A stretch of 21,431 bases of DNA from an uncultured Rhodobacterales bacterium (lineage in GTDB: Bacteria > Pseudomonadota > Alphaproteobacteria > Rhodobacterales > Rhodobacteraceae). The stretch lies in NCBI GenBank assembly GCA_937901055.1, contig CALCGO010000568.1:1-21431 (forward strand), written 5' to 3'. Under the pieces are notes generated by a model. It ran no database searches. It had not been told where the DNA came from and was given only the letters and a program-made list of their open reading frames with translations. The position numbers were made by a program, and so were the translations under genes. This document shows, piece by piece, positions 1 through 8,112 of this stretch (within the stretch, counting starts at the first letter, position 1; the number at the start of each line of letters is the position of its first letter).

Positions 1-2142
1 GCCAGCGATACCAGAAACAGCCATTTGCCCAGCTACGTCTCCAGACGCCCTAGCCGCCGCAAGGTTTGGCCCCATCTGTGCAAAACTTCTCGCAGCCGCT
101 TCGGGGCTTGCGTTCGAAGTCAAAACACCCGCTAGGTTGCTCATAATTTGCTGCTCCCTCAATACCTTTTCAGCGGGATCAGCACCCAAAGCACCAGCGA
201 CCGCCCTTTGCGCTGATTCAATGGGCTTACCTTCGCTTAGTAGCGTTTCCATCGCGCCGGGTTGCGATAGTTCGCCCCGCATTCGTGCAAACTCCTGCCG
301 AACAAACGTTTTAGAGTTTTGCGCGATACTCGCTCTCAATGCTAACGATTGGTAAATTTCATCCATTTGCTTTTGTAGGACTTCTGATGCTTCGTCACCA
401 AGAAGAAGCGCCATTTTTTCGCGTCCAGCCCTTGTGGTCATCTCTGCCAAAGGGCGCAACGCCTCCCGCGCGTCCATGTTATCGTCAGTCAAAGCACGTT
501 TTGCATTTGCCATTATGTCATCCACGTAACCCCGAACACCCTGCTTGGTGCGCGTTAACTCGTCAAACCCCATATCGCTTACCGCCTCGGCCACATCCTC
601 CCTAGTAGTGCGCGTAAGCAATAATTCGCGCCCTGTCTGCACTGCCTCCCGCTGCGATATAGCGTCAGCAGCAACGGACCTTGCAGATGTGTATTCAGGA
701 ACTAAATCATCGCCACCCAACGTATTCCGAATGTCGCGTGACAAGCCCTGATACACACGCCCCAAGTCCCCTGTCCCGCTGCGGCCAGCACTTGATGCTT
801 CGTCGCGCAAAGCCCGTGTGATATAATCAATTTGGCGAACATCTGGCAGGGTTTCAAATACAGTTTCGCCAGCCTCACCTATGGTTACTTTTATTTGTGA
901 ACTTGCCATGCCTTCAGCTCGCATCATATTTTCCGCATTTCGAACAATGCGATCAGGCACACGACCAAGCAAGCCTTCCAACTTACGTCCTGCATCAGAC
1001 GAATAATCAATAGCTGTAGCATATGCCGCGTCGTAGGCAGACCCACGCGCACCAGCACTGCTTTGCATCACCTCGCGTTGTATCGACTTAATCCCAACTG
1101 GAGTGCCTAGCGCGTCATCAAGAGCCGTGACTAGATCACGTCCGGCCTGTGCCGCCCTGTCTTGAACAGCCTCTCGCGCTTGCGTAGACGCTGGGCCTGA
1201 ACCCTGAATGGATAAATCAAGTAATTGCTTGGTGTTTGGCCCCGCGTCAGCAACCATAGCTGCAGGACCAGCAGCGCGGATATTTCTCTCTGCAACCGAT
1301 AAATCAGCATCAACTACGGATGAAAGCATTCTAGCGGAACTCTCATCAATTCCGGCCTGCCTTATCGCTTGCCGTGTTGGTGCTGAACGCCAAGCCTCTA
1401 CGCCTTTACGCACACCCGCACCAATAAAAGGGGCAGCAATGCCCATAAGCCCACCAGCCGTGCCACCAAAGACACCACGTCGACCTGCGGCCTCCATCCT
1501 ATTACCATCCTCACCCGCGCCATAACCAGAAACCATGCCCTCAAGACCACCGCCTAGAGCGCCAAGCCCACCGCCCGCTAAAACCTTCATGCCCATGCTG
1601 GCTGGCATCCACGACGCGATTGTAGGCGCTGCCGCCAACGCTACTGGAAGCGATGACGCTATACCTGTGCCAACTTGCAACGCTAATGTCTCTTTAGGGC
1701 GCGTTTGCGCCATTGCCTCTTGTAAAGCGCGTATCCCTTGCTGTGCTTTAGGTAGGACCGCGCCAGCGGCTTCGTCAAGATATTCACCTCCAAACCAAAA
1801 GCCCTGAAGTGCTGTAGCGCCGCGTGCGGCTATTGGGTGTTGTGCTATTACATCTTCGTAGAAACCCGCCTTGGACGTTGTTCCAGCGGGAACGCCCGCT
1901 AATATTTCGCTAACTTTTTCAGGGTCGGTTGTAGAGTATGCGTCGCCAGAAAAACCACGTTGCCCACTTGGTAGTTGGTAAACCTGACCACCATTAACTT
2001 CTGCAAGTATTTCTGTCCCCTCCGGGTATTTTGACGGGGTAGGTCGTATGTCCTTGGCCATACCTGCGAAGCGCGAAGCGGCTGCGGTATCACCAGCCGC
2101 GTCTGCGTTCCGTAGTGCCTGCATGATTTCTTCGTAAGTCAT
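1..2142 (-). CDS. Large phage virion protein, probable internal/ejection protein (3' end cut by window edge)
   Basis: The frame is open for 714 codons from an ATG at 2142 to the window edge; I checked every codon and found no stop. The protein starts MTYEEIMQALRNADAAGD, a short helical N-terminal style I associate with large virion proteins of short-tailed phages. Residues about 155-205 and 223-245 are Gly/Ala-rich and hydrophobic (for example VLAGGGLGALGGGL), as in membrane-active DNA-ejection proteins. The rest is mostly helical and charged. It is the last gene seen in the leftward morphogenesis operon, after other virion proteins, which fits an internal core or ejection role like T7 gp15/gp16 (inference from position). 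No catalytic motif was recognised in the visible part. Upstream of the ATG a GAGAAG about 8 nt away could serve as ribosome binding site. The preceding gene once probably ended in a TAATG overlap with this start; a 54-bp duplication now separates them. Confidence 0.85.
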   Translation of the reverse strand, partial: MTYEEIMQALRNADAAGDTAAASRFAGMAKDIRPTPSKYPEGTEILAEVNGGQVYQLPSGQRGFSGDAYSTTDPEKVSEILAGVPAGTTSKAGFYEDVIAQHPIAARGATALQGFWFGGEYLDEAAGAVLPKAQQGIRALQEAMAQTRPKETLALQVGTGIASSLPVALAAAPTIASWMPASMGMKVLAGGGLGALGGGLEGMVSGYGAGEDGNRMEAAGRRGVFGGTAGGLMGIAAPFIGAGVRKGVEAWRSAPTRQAIRQAGIDESSARMLSSVVDADLSVAERNIRAAGPAAMVADAGPNTKQLLDLSIQGSGPASTQAREAVQDRAAQAGRDLVTALDDALGTPVGIKSIQREVMQSSAGARGSAYDAAYATAIDYSSDAGRKLEGLLGRVPDRIVRNAENMMRAEGMASSQIKVTIGEAGETVFETLPDVRQIDYITRALRDEASSAGRSGTGDLGRVYQGLSRDIRNTLGGDDLVPEYTSARSVAADAISQREAVQTGRELLLTRTTREDVAEAVSDMGFDELTRTKQGVRGYVDDIMANAKRALTDDNMDAREALRPLAEMTTRAGREKMALLLGDEASEVLQKQMDEIYQSLALRASIAQNSKTFVRQEFARMRGELSQPGAMETLLSEGKPIESAQRAVAGALGADPAEKVLREQQIMSNLAGVLTSNASPEAAARSFAQMGPNLAAARASGDVAGQMAVSGIAG

Positions 2143-2143
2143 T

Positions 2144-2253
2144 ATTTGTACTTCTCGAATAATTCCGCGTCAGATAGTTCTGCTCCTACGGTCTGCCAAA
2201 TTTGTACTTCTCGAATAATTCCGCGTCAGATAGTTCTGCTCCTACGGTCTGCC
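2144..2253. repeat. 54-bp perfect direct repeat, two copies 2 bp apart
   Basis: Positions 2144-2197 and 2200-2253 are identical over 54 bp, with only AA between them (period 56). The copies lie at the 3' end of the 505-aa virion gene. Because 56 is not a multiple of three, the second copy shifts the frame and changes where the gene stops. A duplication of the gene's last codons is the simplest reading; an assembly error would look the same. Confidence 0.95.
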
Positions 2254-3703
2254 CAGCCCTCGCCCTAGCCAAGCCATTCGCGATAATGTCGGAGAACTCG
2301 GTCAGTGCGGCCCTGTACTCTGCCTCGCTTTGCGTTCTGTGCAATCTGGCTAAAGCATTAGAAGCCTTATCGCCTTCATAGTCAGTAATTGGCCCGCCGC
2401 CCTTCAGCTTTTCGTATGCTTCAAGGAACACATTGCCCTGCAATTGTTCGTGCTTGGCTATAAAGTTGGCAACAGGCTGGTTGTACCCGCCAAGTTTGCC
2501 TTGCATAAATCCGGTGCCACCCCGAAGACCTTCAGACCCCAAAACGCCTTGAACAATGTCCAGCACCATGTTGGCGTTCGCCTCGTAATCCGCGAAATCT
2601 GCCGCTGATAGTTGCGACCCTTGCTCAATTGCCGCTGCTGCTGGTCCACCCGGCATAGGGCGCATGGCGTTTTGCCCTGTTTCTTCATTAGTATACACCT
2701 CATAACCCACAGGTATCGCCCCGTAAGCCGCTGGCCCGCCTACGTTAATGGTGTCTCCGGACTTCAAAGCCTGCTGGTATTCCATGAACGACATAGGTTG
2801 CCCGCCACTCGATCTTGTTTGCGTCGCGTACATATCGTATTCTTGCATACTGGACGTGCCTTCGTCGCCACCAAAACCAAGGCGTTGTTCCTCACGCTGC
2901 GCCAGTGCTGCGGCGATAGCCCTTTGGCCGGGCTGCAACGTGTCGTCTTTCGCCATGTTTGAGTAATTAATAAAGTTCTCATACGAACCTAGATTTGGAT
3001 CACCTCCTGTCGGCATTGGCCCTATGTCGCCCTGTGGTGGGGCAATAGGCATGGCTTGCGGCGGCATTTGAACGCCCTGCTGTGCCGCAGTGATATCCGC
3101 AAGGTTAGAAACGCCCTGCTGCTGTGGAACAGGAACGCCCATCGGGTTACGCTGTGTGATATGCGACGGAACATCCATAGGACTGCCGCTAGGCGATGCG
3201 TTGAACTGCGGCGGACCCATTGGGCCAGCGTTCATAGGTGCTACGTCTGGTCGATTAGATACAGGCATACTTGTCGGAGCCATTGGGTTTACGTTGCCGC
3301 CGAACCCTTGCCCTAGTGGTGCTGAAACCGCCGCGTTCCACGCATCCTGCTGTGGCGCTACGTTACCGCCTTGTCCAGCTATCATAGCATTGAAATCGGC
3401 CTGCGCCTGTGCTGCTGCCGCCGCTTCTTGTTGATATTGTGCCGCCGCTGCTGCCGCCGCTTGGTTCTGGTCTTGGCGACCCATAATCCACGACAGTTGC
3501 TGGTTTTGCGGTAGCATATCAATTAAGGCACGTCGGTTAGGCGCAATGCCCATGTTATCCATCAATGATGCGATGTTTACCTTGCGCTCGTCGCGCTCGA
3601 TGCCTTGCTGATATTGTTGGATTGGAACATTCGGGTCACGGCCAGCTAGACCAGCCCCGAAAGCCATAAGACCTGTGCCAAATCGAGAGCCGTCAAAAGC
3701 CAT
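2186..3703 (-). CDS. Q/A/P/M-rich phage virion protein, probable internal or ejection protein
   Basis: 505 aa. The N-terminus (MAFDGSRFGTGLMAFGAGLAGRD) has a small hydrophobic Gly/Ala stretch. Residues about 80-105 are low-complexity Ala/Gln. Residues about 110-230 are rich in Pro, Met, Gly and Gln and likely disordered. The C-terminal third is ordered and helical. I do not recognise a named family. Its place between an S74-like protein and a giant virion protein suggests a virion or ejection component, as with T7 gp14/gp15 or P22 gp7/gp20 (inference). Its ATG overlaps the preceding stop as TAATG. Its 3' end is altered: in the copy of the 54-bp repeat next to the following gene the frame reads FEKYK and stops at TAA, but the translated copy runs past that point as FEKYKFGRP and stops at TAG. 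The ancestral protein probably ended at FEKYK. Confidence 0.88.
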   Translation of the reverse strand: MAFDGSRFGTGLMAFGAGLAGRDPNVPIQQYQQGIERDERKVNIASLMDNMGIAPNRRALIDMLPQNQQLSWIMGRQDQNQAAAAAAAQYQQEAAAAAQAQADFNAMIAGQGGNVAPQQDAWNAAVSAPLGQGFGGNVNPMAPTSMPVSNRPDVAPMNAGPMGPPQFNASPSGSPMDVPSHITQRNPMGVPVPQQQGVSNLADITAAQQGVQMPPQAMPIAPPQGDIGPMPTGGDPNLGSYENFINYSNMAKDDTLQPGQRAIAAALAQREEQRLGFGGDEGTSSMQEYDMYATQTRSSGGQPMSFMEYQQALKSGDTINVGGPAAYGAIPVGYEVYTNEETGQNAMRPMPGGPAAAAIEQGSQLSAADFADYEANANMVLDIVQGVLGSEGLRGGTGFMQGKLGGYNQPVANFIAKHEQLQGNVFLEAYEKLKGGGPITDYEGDKASNALARLHRTQSEAEYRAALTEFSDIIANGLARARAGQTVGAELSDAELFEKYKFGRP

Positions 3704-4614
3704 TACTTAACCTTTCCATAATCAACAACGGAATACCCGTTGATCGTGCCAACGATAGCGTCAGGAACCTCGTCAGCCATTGGCCCAGTGTGGCGAGCAG
3801 TGCCGCCGATGTAATTATAGCTGTAAATGTTGTTTCCACCAATGGTTTTGCCAACCTTGCGGATGTTTTCTTTCAACCTGCGGTCAGAGAAGAACGCCAA
3901 AGTTGAGCCGATACCGCTTGCCACGTTCCCAACATCACCAATAGACCAAGGTTTCGTTTCAGACCCAGACGAAGTTCCGCCCATACCGCCCATCATAGCG
4001 GAAAGGTTCGCATACCTGCTTAGTGCGTCGGCTTGTGCATTTTGCCCCTCGTAGTATTTCTGCATATCCGCGCCGATGACGTTTTGTGCGCGTGTATCCT
4101 GCATTCCACCCGCTTGAAGCTGGTTGCTCAAATCCATCTGACCCATGTTCTGCATCATAGGCGACATACCCAAGGCCTGCATCTTGCGGTTCTGCATATT
4201 CTCGTAAGCACCGTAATCCAGCCCACCGATAGCGTCAGCCATACCGCGCCCAAACGATTGCATACCTAGCCCAGTATTAAGCCCACCGCCCGCAAGCGTT
4301 GAGCCTAGCGCGGCCTTGGTGTCTGCCATTGCGGTTGCCCGCATTTGGTCAAACGCTGGGTTGCCTTGCCCACCGCTTAGGAAATCGCCATAAGCGCCCA
4401 TCGCCATAGGCGTAGCAGCGGATCCTGCTTGAAGACCTTGCATCCCTTGCTGTGTCGCTTGGGAGAAGTCAGCAACGCGCTGCCCCTCGTATGGGTTAGT
4501 TTGGAAACCACCAGAGGCATACATCTGCTGACCTTGGTTGATAACGTCTTGCAACGCGCCCTGCGCTGGCTTCCAAGGAGCAGCTTCCTGCTTTGATGTG
4601 GTTGTTTTACTCAA
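3703..4614 (-). CDS. Virion protein with a C-terminal S74-like (endosialidase-type chaperone) domain
   Basis: 303 aa. Residues 1-240 are rich in Gly, Met, Gln and Ala with helical, phage-internal-protein style. The last 61 residues, from Ser243, read SDRRLKENIRKVGKTIGG, then IYSYNY and GPMADEV. This matches the core signature of the Peptidase_S74 / intramolecular chaperone domain (Ser-Asp at the self-cleavage point, RLKENI, then G.mAdEV). In tail spikes and fibres such domains help trimer folding and then cut themselves off in front of the Ser-Asp. Here the domain is short and sits on a protein that does not look like a beta-helical fibre. It could be a small fibre or needle, or an internal protein using the domain for assembly. 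The start overlaps the GNAT-fold gene by 8 nt and its stop overlaps the next ATG as TAATG, so it is part of the same operon. Confidence 0.85.
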   Translation of the reverse strand: MSKTTTSKQEAAPWKPAQGALQDVINQGQQMYASGGFQTNPYEGQRVADFSQATQQGMQGLQAGSAATPMAMGAYGDFLSGGQGNPAFDQMRATAMADTKAALGSTLAGGGLNTGLGMQSFGRGMADAIGGLDYGAYENMQNRKMQALGMSPMMQNMGQMDLSNQLQAGGMQDTRAQNVIGADMQKYYEGQNAQADALSRYANLSAMMGGMGGTSSGSETKPWSIGDVGNVASGIGSTLAFFSDRRLKENIRKVGKTIGGNNIYSYNYIGGTARHTGPMADEVPDAIVGTINGYSVVDYGKVK

Positions 4615-5014
4615 TGTCCTGCTCCAATACCCTATGTGTTTCGGTGAACCCCATGCCCTTCAGCATTCGTGTGTGGCCGGGTCGGTTAATGACGCGAAGG
4701 CGGTCTGCCCCGATGTGCTTTGCCCATCTGCGTATTTCATCAACCATAAGCTCATTCCAATCCTCGCGCCCTTCTCCGGCGCAATGTGTAAATTCTACTA
4801 TCTTCATATCATTATTTACGACCTGTGTTAACCCACAAGCTCTAACGATTCCATCCCACGCCATCCAGCATTGACGCTGGCCTTGCATGACTTCACCGAT
4901 AAGATGCTCAAGGCTTTCTTCGCCGCGCGACCTTTCAACGAATGAATCGAAGTGCCAAGCTACTAGCCCGGCAACATCCTTGAAGGCTTTGGGTGGTATT
5001 CCTACAATCTCCAT
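4607..5014 (-). CDS. GNAT-fold-like phage protein, similar in style to T7 gp13
   Basis: 135 aa. The C-terminal half has the look of a GNAT acetyltransferase core: a helix with W87 and EIRRWAKH (residues 93-100), then GADRLRVI, PGHTRMLKGMGF (112-123) and a closing strand RVLEQDI. N-terminal W50 and the MAWDGIVRACG strand also fit. T7 gp13 (Pfam Phage_T7_Gp13) is a GNAT-like protein needed for virion assembly, and it also lies just after the nozzle gene and before internal virion proteins, so position supports the call. A clear acetyl-CoA P-loop (Q/R-x-x-G-x-G/A) is not obvious, so catalytic activity is uncertain. It overlaps the upstream gene by 13 nt and the downstream gene by 8 nt. Confidence 0.8.
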   Translation of the reverse strand: MEIVGIPPKAFKDVAGLVAWHFDSFVERSRGEESLEHLIGEVMQGQRQCWMAWDGIVRACGLTQVVNNDMKIVEFTHCAGEGREDWNELMVDEIRRWAKHIGADRLRVINRPGHTRMLKGMGFTETHRVLEQDIE

Positions 5015-5394
5015 GAATCACCGCCCTCAATTTGTAAGCCCCAGCCAAACACGGTTGTTTTTATATCATCAGAAAACCCTGATAGGTTCTCACCATCGGC
5101 TAACATCATTCCAGTAAGGCCGTCGATTGGGACCGTGGTATTGGCTGCTACTGAAAAGGCATCAAGCCAATGATCGCCTTGATAATACAGAGATAGAGCA
5201 ACAGCACCAGAACTGCCGTGACCTACCGTGTGATTGCACACCGAAATGGCCCGAATAAGGAAGAACTTACCAGTTACGCCCGTATAAATAGGGGTATCCG
5301 TTAAGCCCATTACCGCACTAAAAGTTATGGGCGTAGATAGGCTGCGCTGTCTGCGAATACTTTGGTCGACAAACGGGGCTTGTAGTTTGCTCAT
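5002..5394 (-). CDS. Small beta-rich phage structural protein, function unknown
   Basis: 130 aa. The sequence is mostly short beta strands with Gly and Thr turns (GKFFLIRAISVCNH, AVALSLYYQGD, TTVFGWGLQIEG) and no charged helical segments, like phage head-tail or receptor-side minor proteins. I do not recognise the family. It starts inside the end of the nozzle gene through an ATGA overlap and overlaps the GNAT-fold gene by 13 nt, so it is made with the tail proteins and is probably a minor tail component (inference). Confidence 0.8.
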   Translation of the reverse strand: MSKLQAPFVDQSIRRQRSLSTPITFSAVMGLTDTPIYTGVTGKFFLIRAISVCNHTVGHGSSGAVALSLYYQGDHWLDAFSVAANTTVPIDGLTGMMLADGENLSGFSDDIKTTVFGWGLQIEGGDSWRL

Positions 5395-6881
5395 TTGTTA
5401 CCTGACTTTCTGGCCTGTATTAAAACACCTGACGCATTATCCCATGAAGCACCAGATGGGATAACCACCCGCGCCGCTACATATCTAGCGTCTGTCTTCT
5501 GTGGGCAGAAACCGTCCTCACCCTCTGCCGTAGAAGCCGATGCGGATTGTGCCGCGCCTTGCTTGGAACGGCTTAGTGTCTGCGCCCGTGTGTTGCCTGT
5601 GGCGTTCTCCACGATTGGCAAGATACCAGATACATGCGAGTTACTGCCGGGGAAGGCTTGGAAGTCGCCTGTCTCGATAGTCGCCTCACGCGCTGGCCCT
5701 GTGAACGTGGCAAATTCAGACCCGCTGGTGTCAGATGTTCCGACAAACGCGCCTAGCATGAAGTTCTTAGATTCGAAGTCACTGTTGCCAATAACCCCAA
5801 CATCCACAATGCCGCCGGGATACAGTGTCGCCAGATCACCGATAGTTGTAGCGTCAACCTTTGTGCCAACAAGGTAGTCAACAGCCTCATCAGAATAGGA
5901 CCACTTGTCTTCGGCCCATGAATAGATGATCTGCCTTGTGAATGTCGTACCGTCAGTTGGGATAAACGCCCACATAATAGATTGCTTGGTCCAGCTTATA
6001 GCACCCTGTGCGCGGTCGTATTCAGACTGCTTCACCTCGTTAATGAACCATTCAGCAACCCGCTGTGAGCTGATAGACTCGATACCTGAGCCATTGGTTG
6101 CATAGAACCCGTCTTGGCTTAGGAAATAGGTATTAAACCCGATTGTCACCACGCTATCAGGTGCAGCACATCCACGGTCAACCGATATTTCTTCGAAGTC
6201 GAACACTTTAGGCGCACCAATGAACGTCATACGCCATATTGCGCGTTCTTGGAACACAATGCCAAAACGCCCGCCAACAATGCCAGTGATACGGCCATGC
6301 TTAGGGTCTAGGTCGCGGTAATCCGATAGCTCGCCGCGATCAGTAACCCAATTACCGTTCGGGTTGTTCAATGCAGACCATCGAACCCTATAAGGGGCTG
6401 TGCTTGCGTCGATATCCGTTAAGTCGCCCATAACAACGAAGTCAGACACACGGCCAATCACTGCCGCTTTAGGTGGCGTTCCACCAAGGGCAGACCATGA
6501 CGTGTCAGTGTCTAAATCGGTTAGGTATTGCGGCACGTTGTTGGGCGTTACCGCTATAATCATATCGTTGTAGCGTTCAAACCGCCAAACGTGGTCTGGT
6601 GCTAAAGCTGTATAACTATTCGTTTCTGTTACAGCCCCAGCCACACGTGAAAACAACTTGGTTGAAGAACCACCGACGACAAGCGGGGTGTTGTCTGCCT
6701 TAATGAACAACTCAGCACCAGCAACAACCTCAGTCGTTTCATCACCAGTACCAGCAGGGGCTTCGAACTTAGTAAACCCACCGCTTGATGGATACACGTT
6801 CTTGGCCACAACAACGCCGGGGTTTTTATAGTCCGTCTGGTCAGGCAACCATTGCCCTAGTTGAATCTCGAAAGGCTGCAT
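5391..6881 (-). CDS. Tail nozzle / packaged-DNA stabilisation-like protein (P22 gp10 / T7 gp12 type)
   Basis: 496 aa, a usual size for P22 gp10-type hub proteins. The protein has repeated beta-strand blocks with aromatic residues and turns (HVWRFERYNDMIIAVT, RVSDFVVMGDL, GRFGIVFQERAIWRMTFIG, GFNTYFLSQDGFYATNGSG, IIYSWAEDKWSYSD), which suggests a beta-propeller. In P22 gp10 and T7 gp12 such proteins form the nozzle below the adaptor ring and hold packaged DNA. Directly upstream is the adaptor-like gene, the same order as T7 gp11-gp12 and P22 gp4-gp10. The junction with the adaptor is a TAATG overlap and with the next gene an ATGA overlap. The fold call rests on pattern and order, not on alignment. 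Confidence 0.83.
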   Translation of the reverse strand: MQPFEIQLGQWLPDQTDYKNPGVVVAKNVYPSSGGFTKFEAPAGTGDETTEVVAGAELFIKADNTPLVVGGSSTKLFSRVAGAVTETNSYTALAPDHVWRFERYNDMIIAVTPNNVPQYLTDLDTDTSWSALGGTPPKAAVIGRVSDFVVMGDLTDIDASTAPYRVRWSALNNPNGNWVTDRGELSDYRDLDPKHGRITGIVGGRFGIVFQERAIWRMTFIGAPKVFDFEEISVDRGCAAPDSVVTIGFNTYFLSQDGFYATNGSGIESISSQRVAEWFINEVKQSEYDRAQGAISWTKQSIMWAFIPTDGTTFTRQIIYSWAEDKWSYSDEAVDYLVGTKVDATTIGDLATLYPGGIVDVGVIGNSDFESKNFMLGAFVGTSDTSGSEFATFTGPAREATIETGDFQAFPGSNSHVSGILPIVENATGNTRAQTLSRSKQGAAQSASASTAEGEDGFCPQKTDARYVAARVVIPSGASWDNASGVLIQARKSGNK

Positions 6882-7471
6882 TATAATTGAACCGCCGTTC
6901 TCTGTATCATTGGGCCTGCGTTCTTCTTCTTCTTGTCCGAATCCATCACCATTTTCTTCATGCCGATATATGCCTGACTATATCCAGCCACTAACTCAGC
7001 GTCTTGCTTCCATACCGCCGCATGATACAGTGCAGAATATAGGAATAACCCCGGATGCAGCGTGATAACATCGTTTGTGTCAGCGACCCCAGAGAACGCG
7101 GCAACGCTTGCGATGTAGCGCATAACTACGGAATATGTACCGTCTGGGACAGGCATAACCTGAATTTCACCGTCAGTAATAGCGTAGTAATACGGCTGGC
7201 CAGAACTGTCGTGTCGTGTGGCTTGTGCTTGCCGTGTAAGGGGAACCATCGGGCTTCTTGGCGTCGTGTCCACATACATGCTTACCACCTGCAGGAAGTC
7301 CGCTGGCAGTGCTGTGGCTTCAGATGATACAGATAGCGTAGATGTGCTTTCCATTTCAACGATGCGGATGTCGCGGTTGATATCCGAAGTCATCAGCGTG
7401 TAAACGTAATCAGGCACGTCAGTTCTACCCAACGCGCTCTCAACACTTGCCTTTAAGGTTTGGAAGTCCAT
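6881..7471 (-). CDS. Head-tail adaptor protein (P22 gp4 / T7 gp11-like)
   Basis: 196 aa, the usual size of tail tubular A/gp4-type adaptors. The N-terminal third is helical (FQTLKASVESALGR, TLMTSDINRDIRIVEM). It is followed by LPADFLQVVSMYVD and YYYAITDGEIQVMPVPDG, then YIASVAAF and a C-terminal helical part with HPGLFLYSALYHAAVWKQDAE. The order 'LPADF...I.v.P.P.g......HP.lyLyaaL..Aa...D' is typical of phage adaptor proteins that bind below the portal. The C-terminal tail is basic (DKKKKN). It overlaps the preceding stop as TGATG and the nozzle start as TAATG. Confidence 0.85.
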   Translation of the reverse strand: MDFQTLKASVESALGRTDVPDYVYTLMTSDINRDIRIVEMESTSTLSVSSEATALPADFLQVVSMYVDTTPRSPMVPLTRQAQATRHDSSGQPYYYAITDGEIQVMPVPDGTYSVVMRYIASVAAFSGVADTNDVITLHPGLFLYSALYHAAVWKQDAELVAGYSQAYIGMKKMVMDSDKKKKNAGPMIQRTAVQL

Positions 7472-7812
7472 CAGATAGATCCATACGTTGTTTTGAATTT
7501 ACCATAGTCGGGGTCGCGAAGCCGGGCTAGGAGAAGGTCATTCAACCCCGCCATATTACCCGGCCCCACAAGCCCTTTCGTTGTCCACTCAGCAACCCAA
7601 TCATAGTAAACGGTTGCAGGGATACGCCCAACATGACGACCGCCTTCTGGTGTCGCGCCGTTGGTCTCGTTTCGAACGCGCTGGTTGAAGTCAAGGATCG
7701 GCTTAACGTCCTGCACCTTTTGACGGTGGAACTCGGTATCACTACCAATCCCATCAACATACCGTTCAGCAACACCTACGAGGCTTGCATGTGGTTTCCA
7801 GCGCGTATCCAT
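7471..7812 (-). CDS. Small conserved-looking head/tail-joining protein, function unknown
   Basis: 113 aa. It contains ILDFNQRVRNE (residues about 39-49), GGRHVGRIPATVYYDWV, and a C-terminus LRDPDYGKFKTTYGSI. Proteins with a 'GRHVGRIP..vy..W' segment and a terminal 'LrDPdy.kfrTt.G.i' occur between capsid and adaptor genes in short-tailed phages; their role is not known to me. The context suggests head completion or connector work. It starts through a TGATG overlap with the gene before it and ends in a TGATG overlap with the adaptor. Confidence 0.8.
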   Translation of the reverse strand: MDTRWKPHASLVGVAERYVDGIGSDTEFHRQKVQDVKPILDFNQRVRNETNGATPEGGRHVGRIPATVYYDWVAEWTTKGLVGPGNMAGLNDLLLARLRDPDYGKFKTTYGSI

Positions 7813-8111
7813 CAGTAATCAAGCTCACTAACGTAAATTGTACCATCAGCCGTTGCGCGAATAGCAGCGACCTTCATGCCCGGACGAATCGCAAGCATGA
7901 TTTGCTGTGCAGCAGGCAAGAACTGGTCAGCCGTGGTAGCCACTGGGGTTTCTGCGAACTGAATGTGGCAGTCTTGGTCCGAATAAACCAGTACGCGCCG
8001 TGTCTGGTCGCCTACAGCGGTTGTGATAGCAGCACTAGACGACGTGAACGCCTTAGACTGTGTGCCACCTGTTACGGGGAAAGGAACCCGTGCGTCGTTT
8101 CTACTAGACAT
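7812..8111 (-). CDS. Small beta-rich phage protein (99 aa), probable minor head protein
   Basis: The longest frame begins at 8150, but that start lies inside the preceding gene. The ATG at 8111 follows the preceding TAA by one base and gives MSSRNDARVPFPVTGG, so I chose it. The protein is Ser/Thr/Val-rich with predicted strands (RRVLVYSDQDCHIQF, GMKVAAIRATADGTIYVSEL), a shape seen in small decoration or joining proteins. No family was recognised. It ends in a TGATG overlap with the next gene. Confidence 0.75.
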   Translation of the reverse strand: MSSRNDARVPFPVTGGTQSKAFTSSSAAITTAVGDQTRRVLVYSDQDCHIQFAETPVATTADQFLPAAQQIMLAIRPGMKVAAIRATADGTIYVSELDY

Positions 8112-8112
8112 G

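Noticed and set aside
137..1807. Several plus-strand frames of 60-105 aa in the first 2 kb
   Set aside because: A continuous 714-codon minus-strand frame covers the whole stretch; the plus frames are its shadows.
5395..5877. 160-aa plus-strand frame
   Set aside because: Antisense to the nozzle-like gene, no ribosome binding site, composition typical of a shadow frame.
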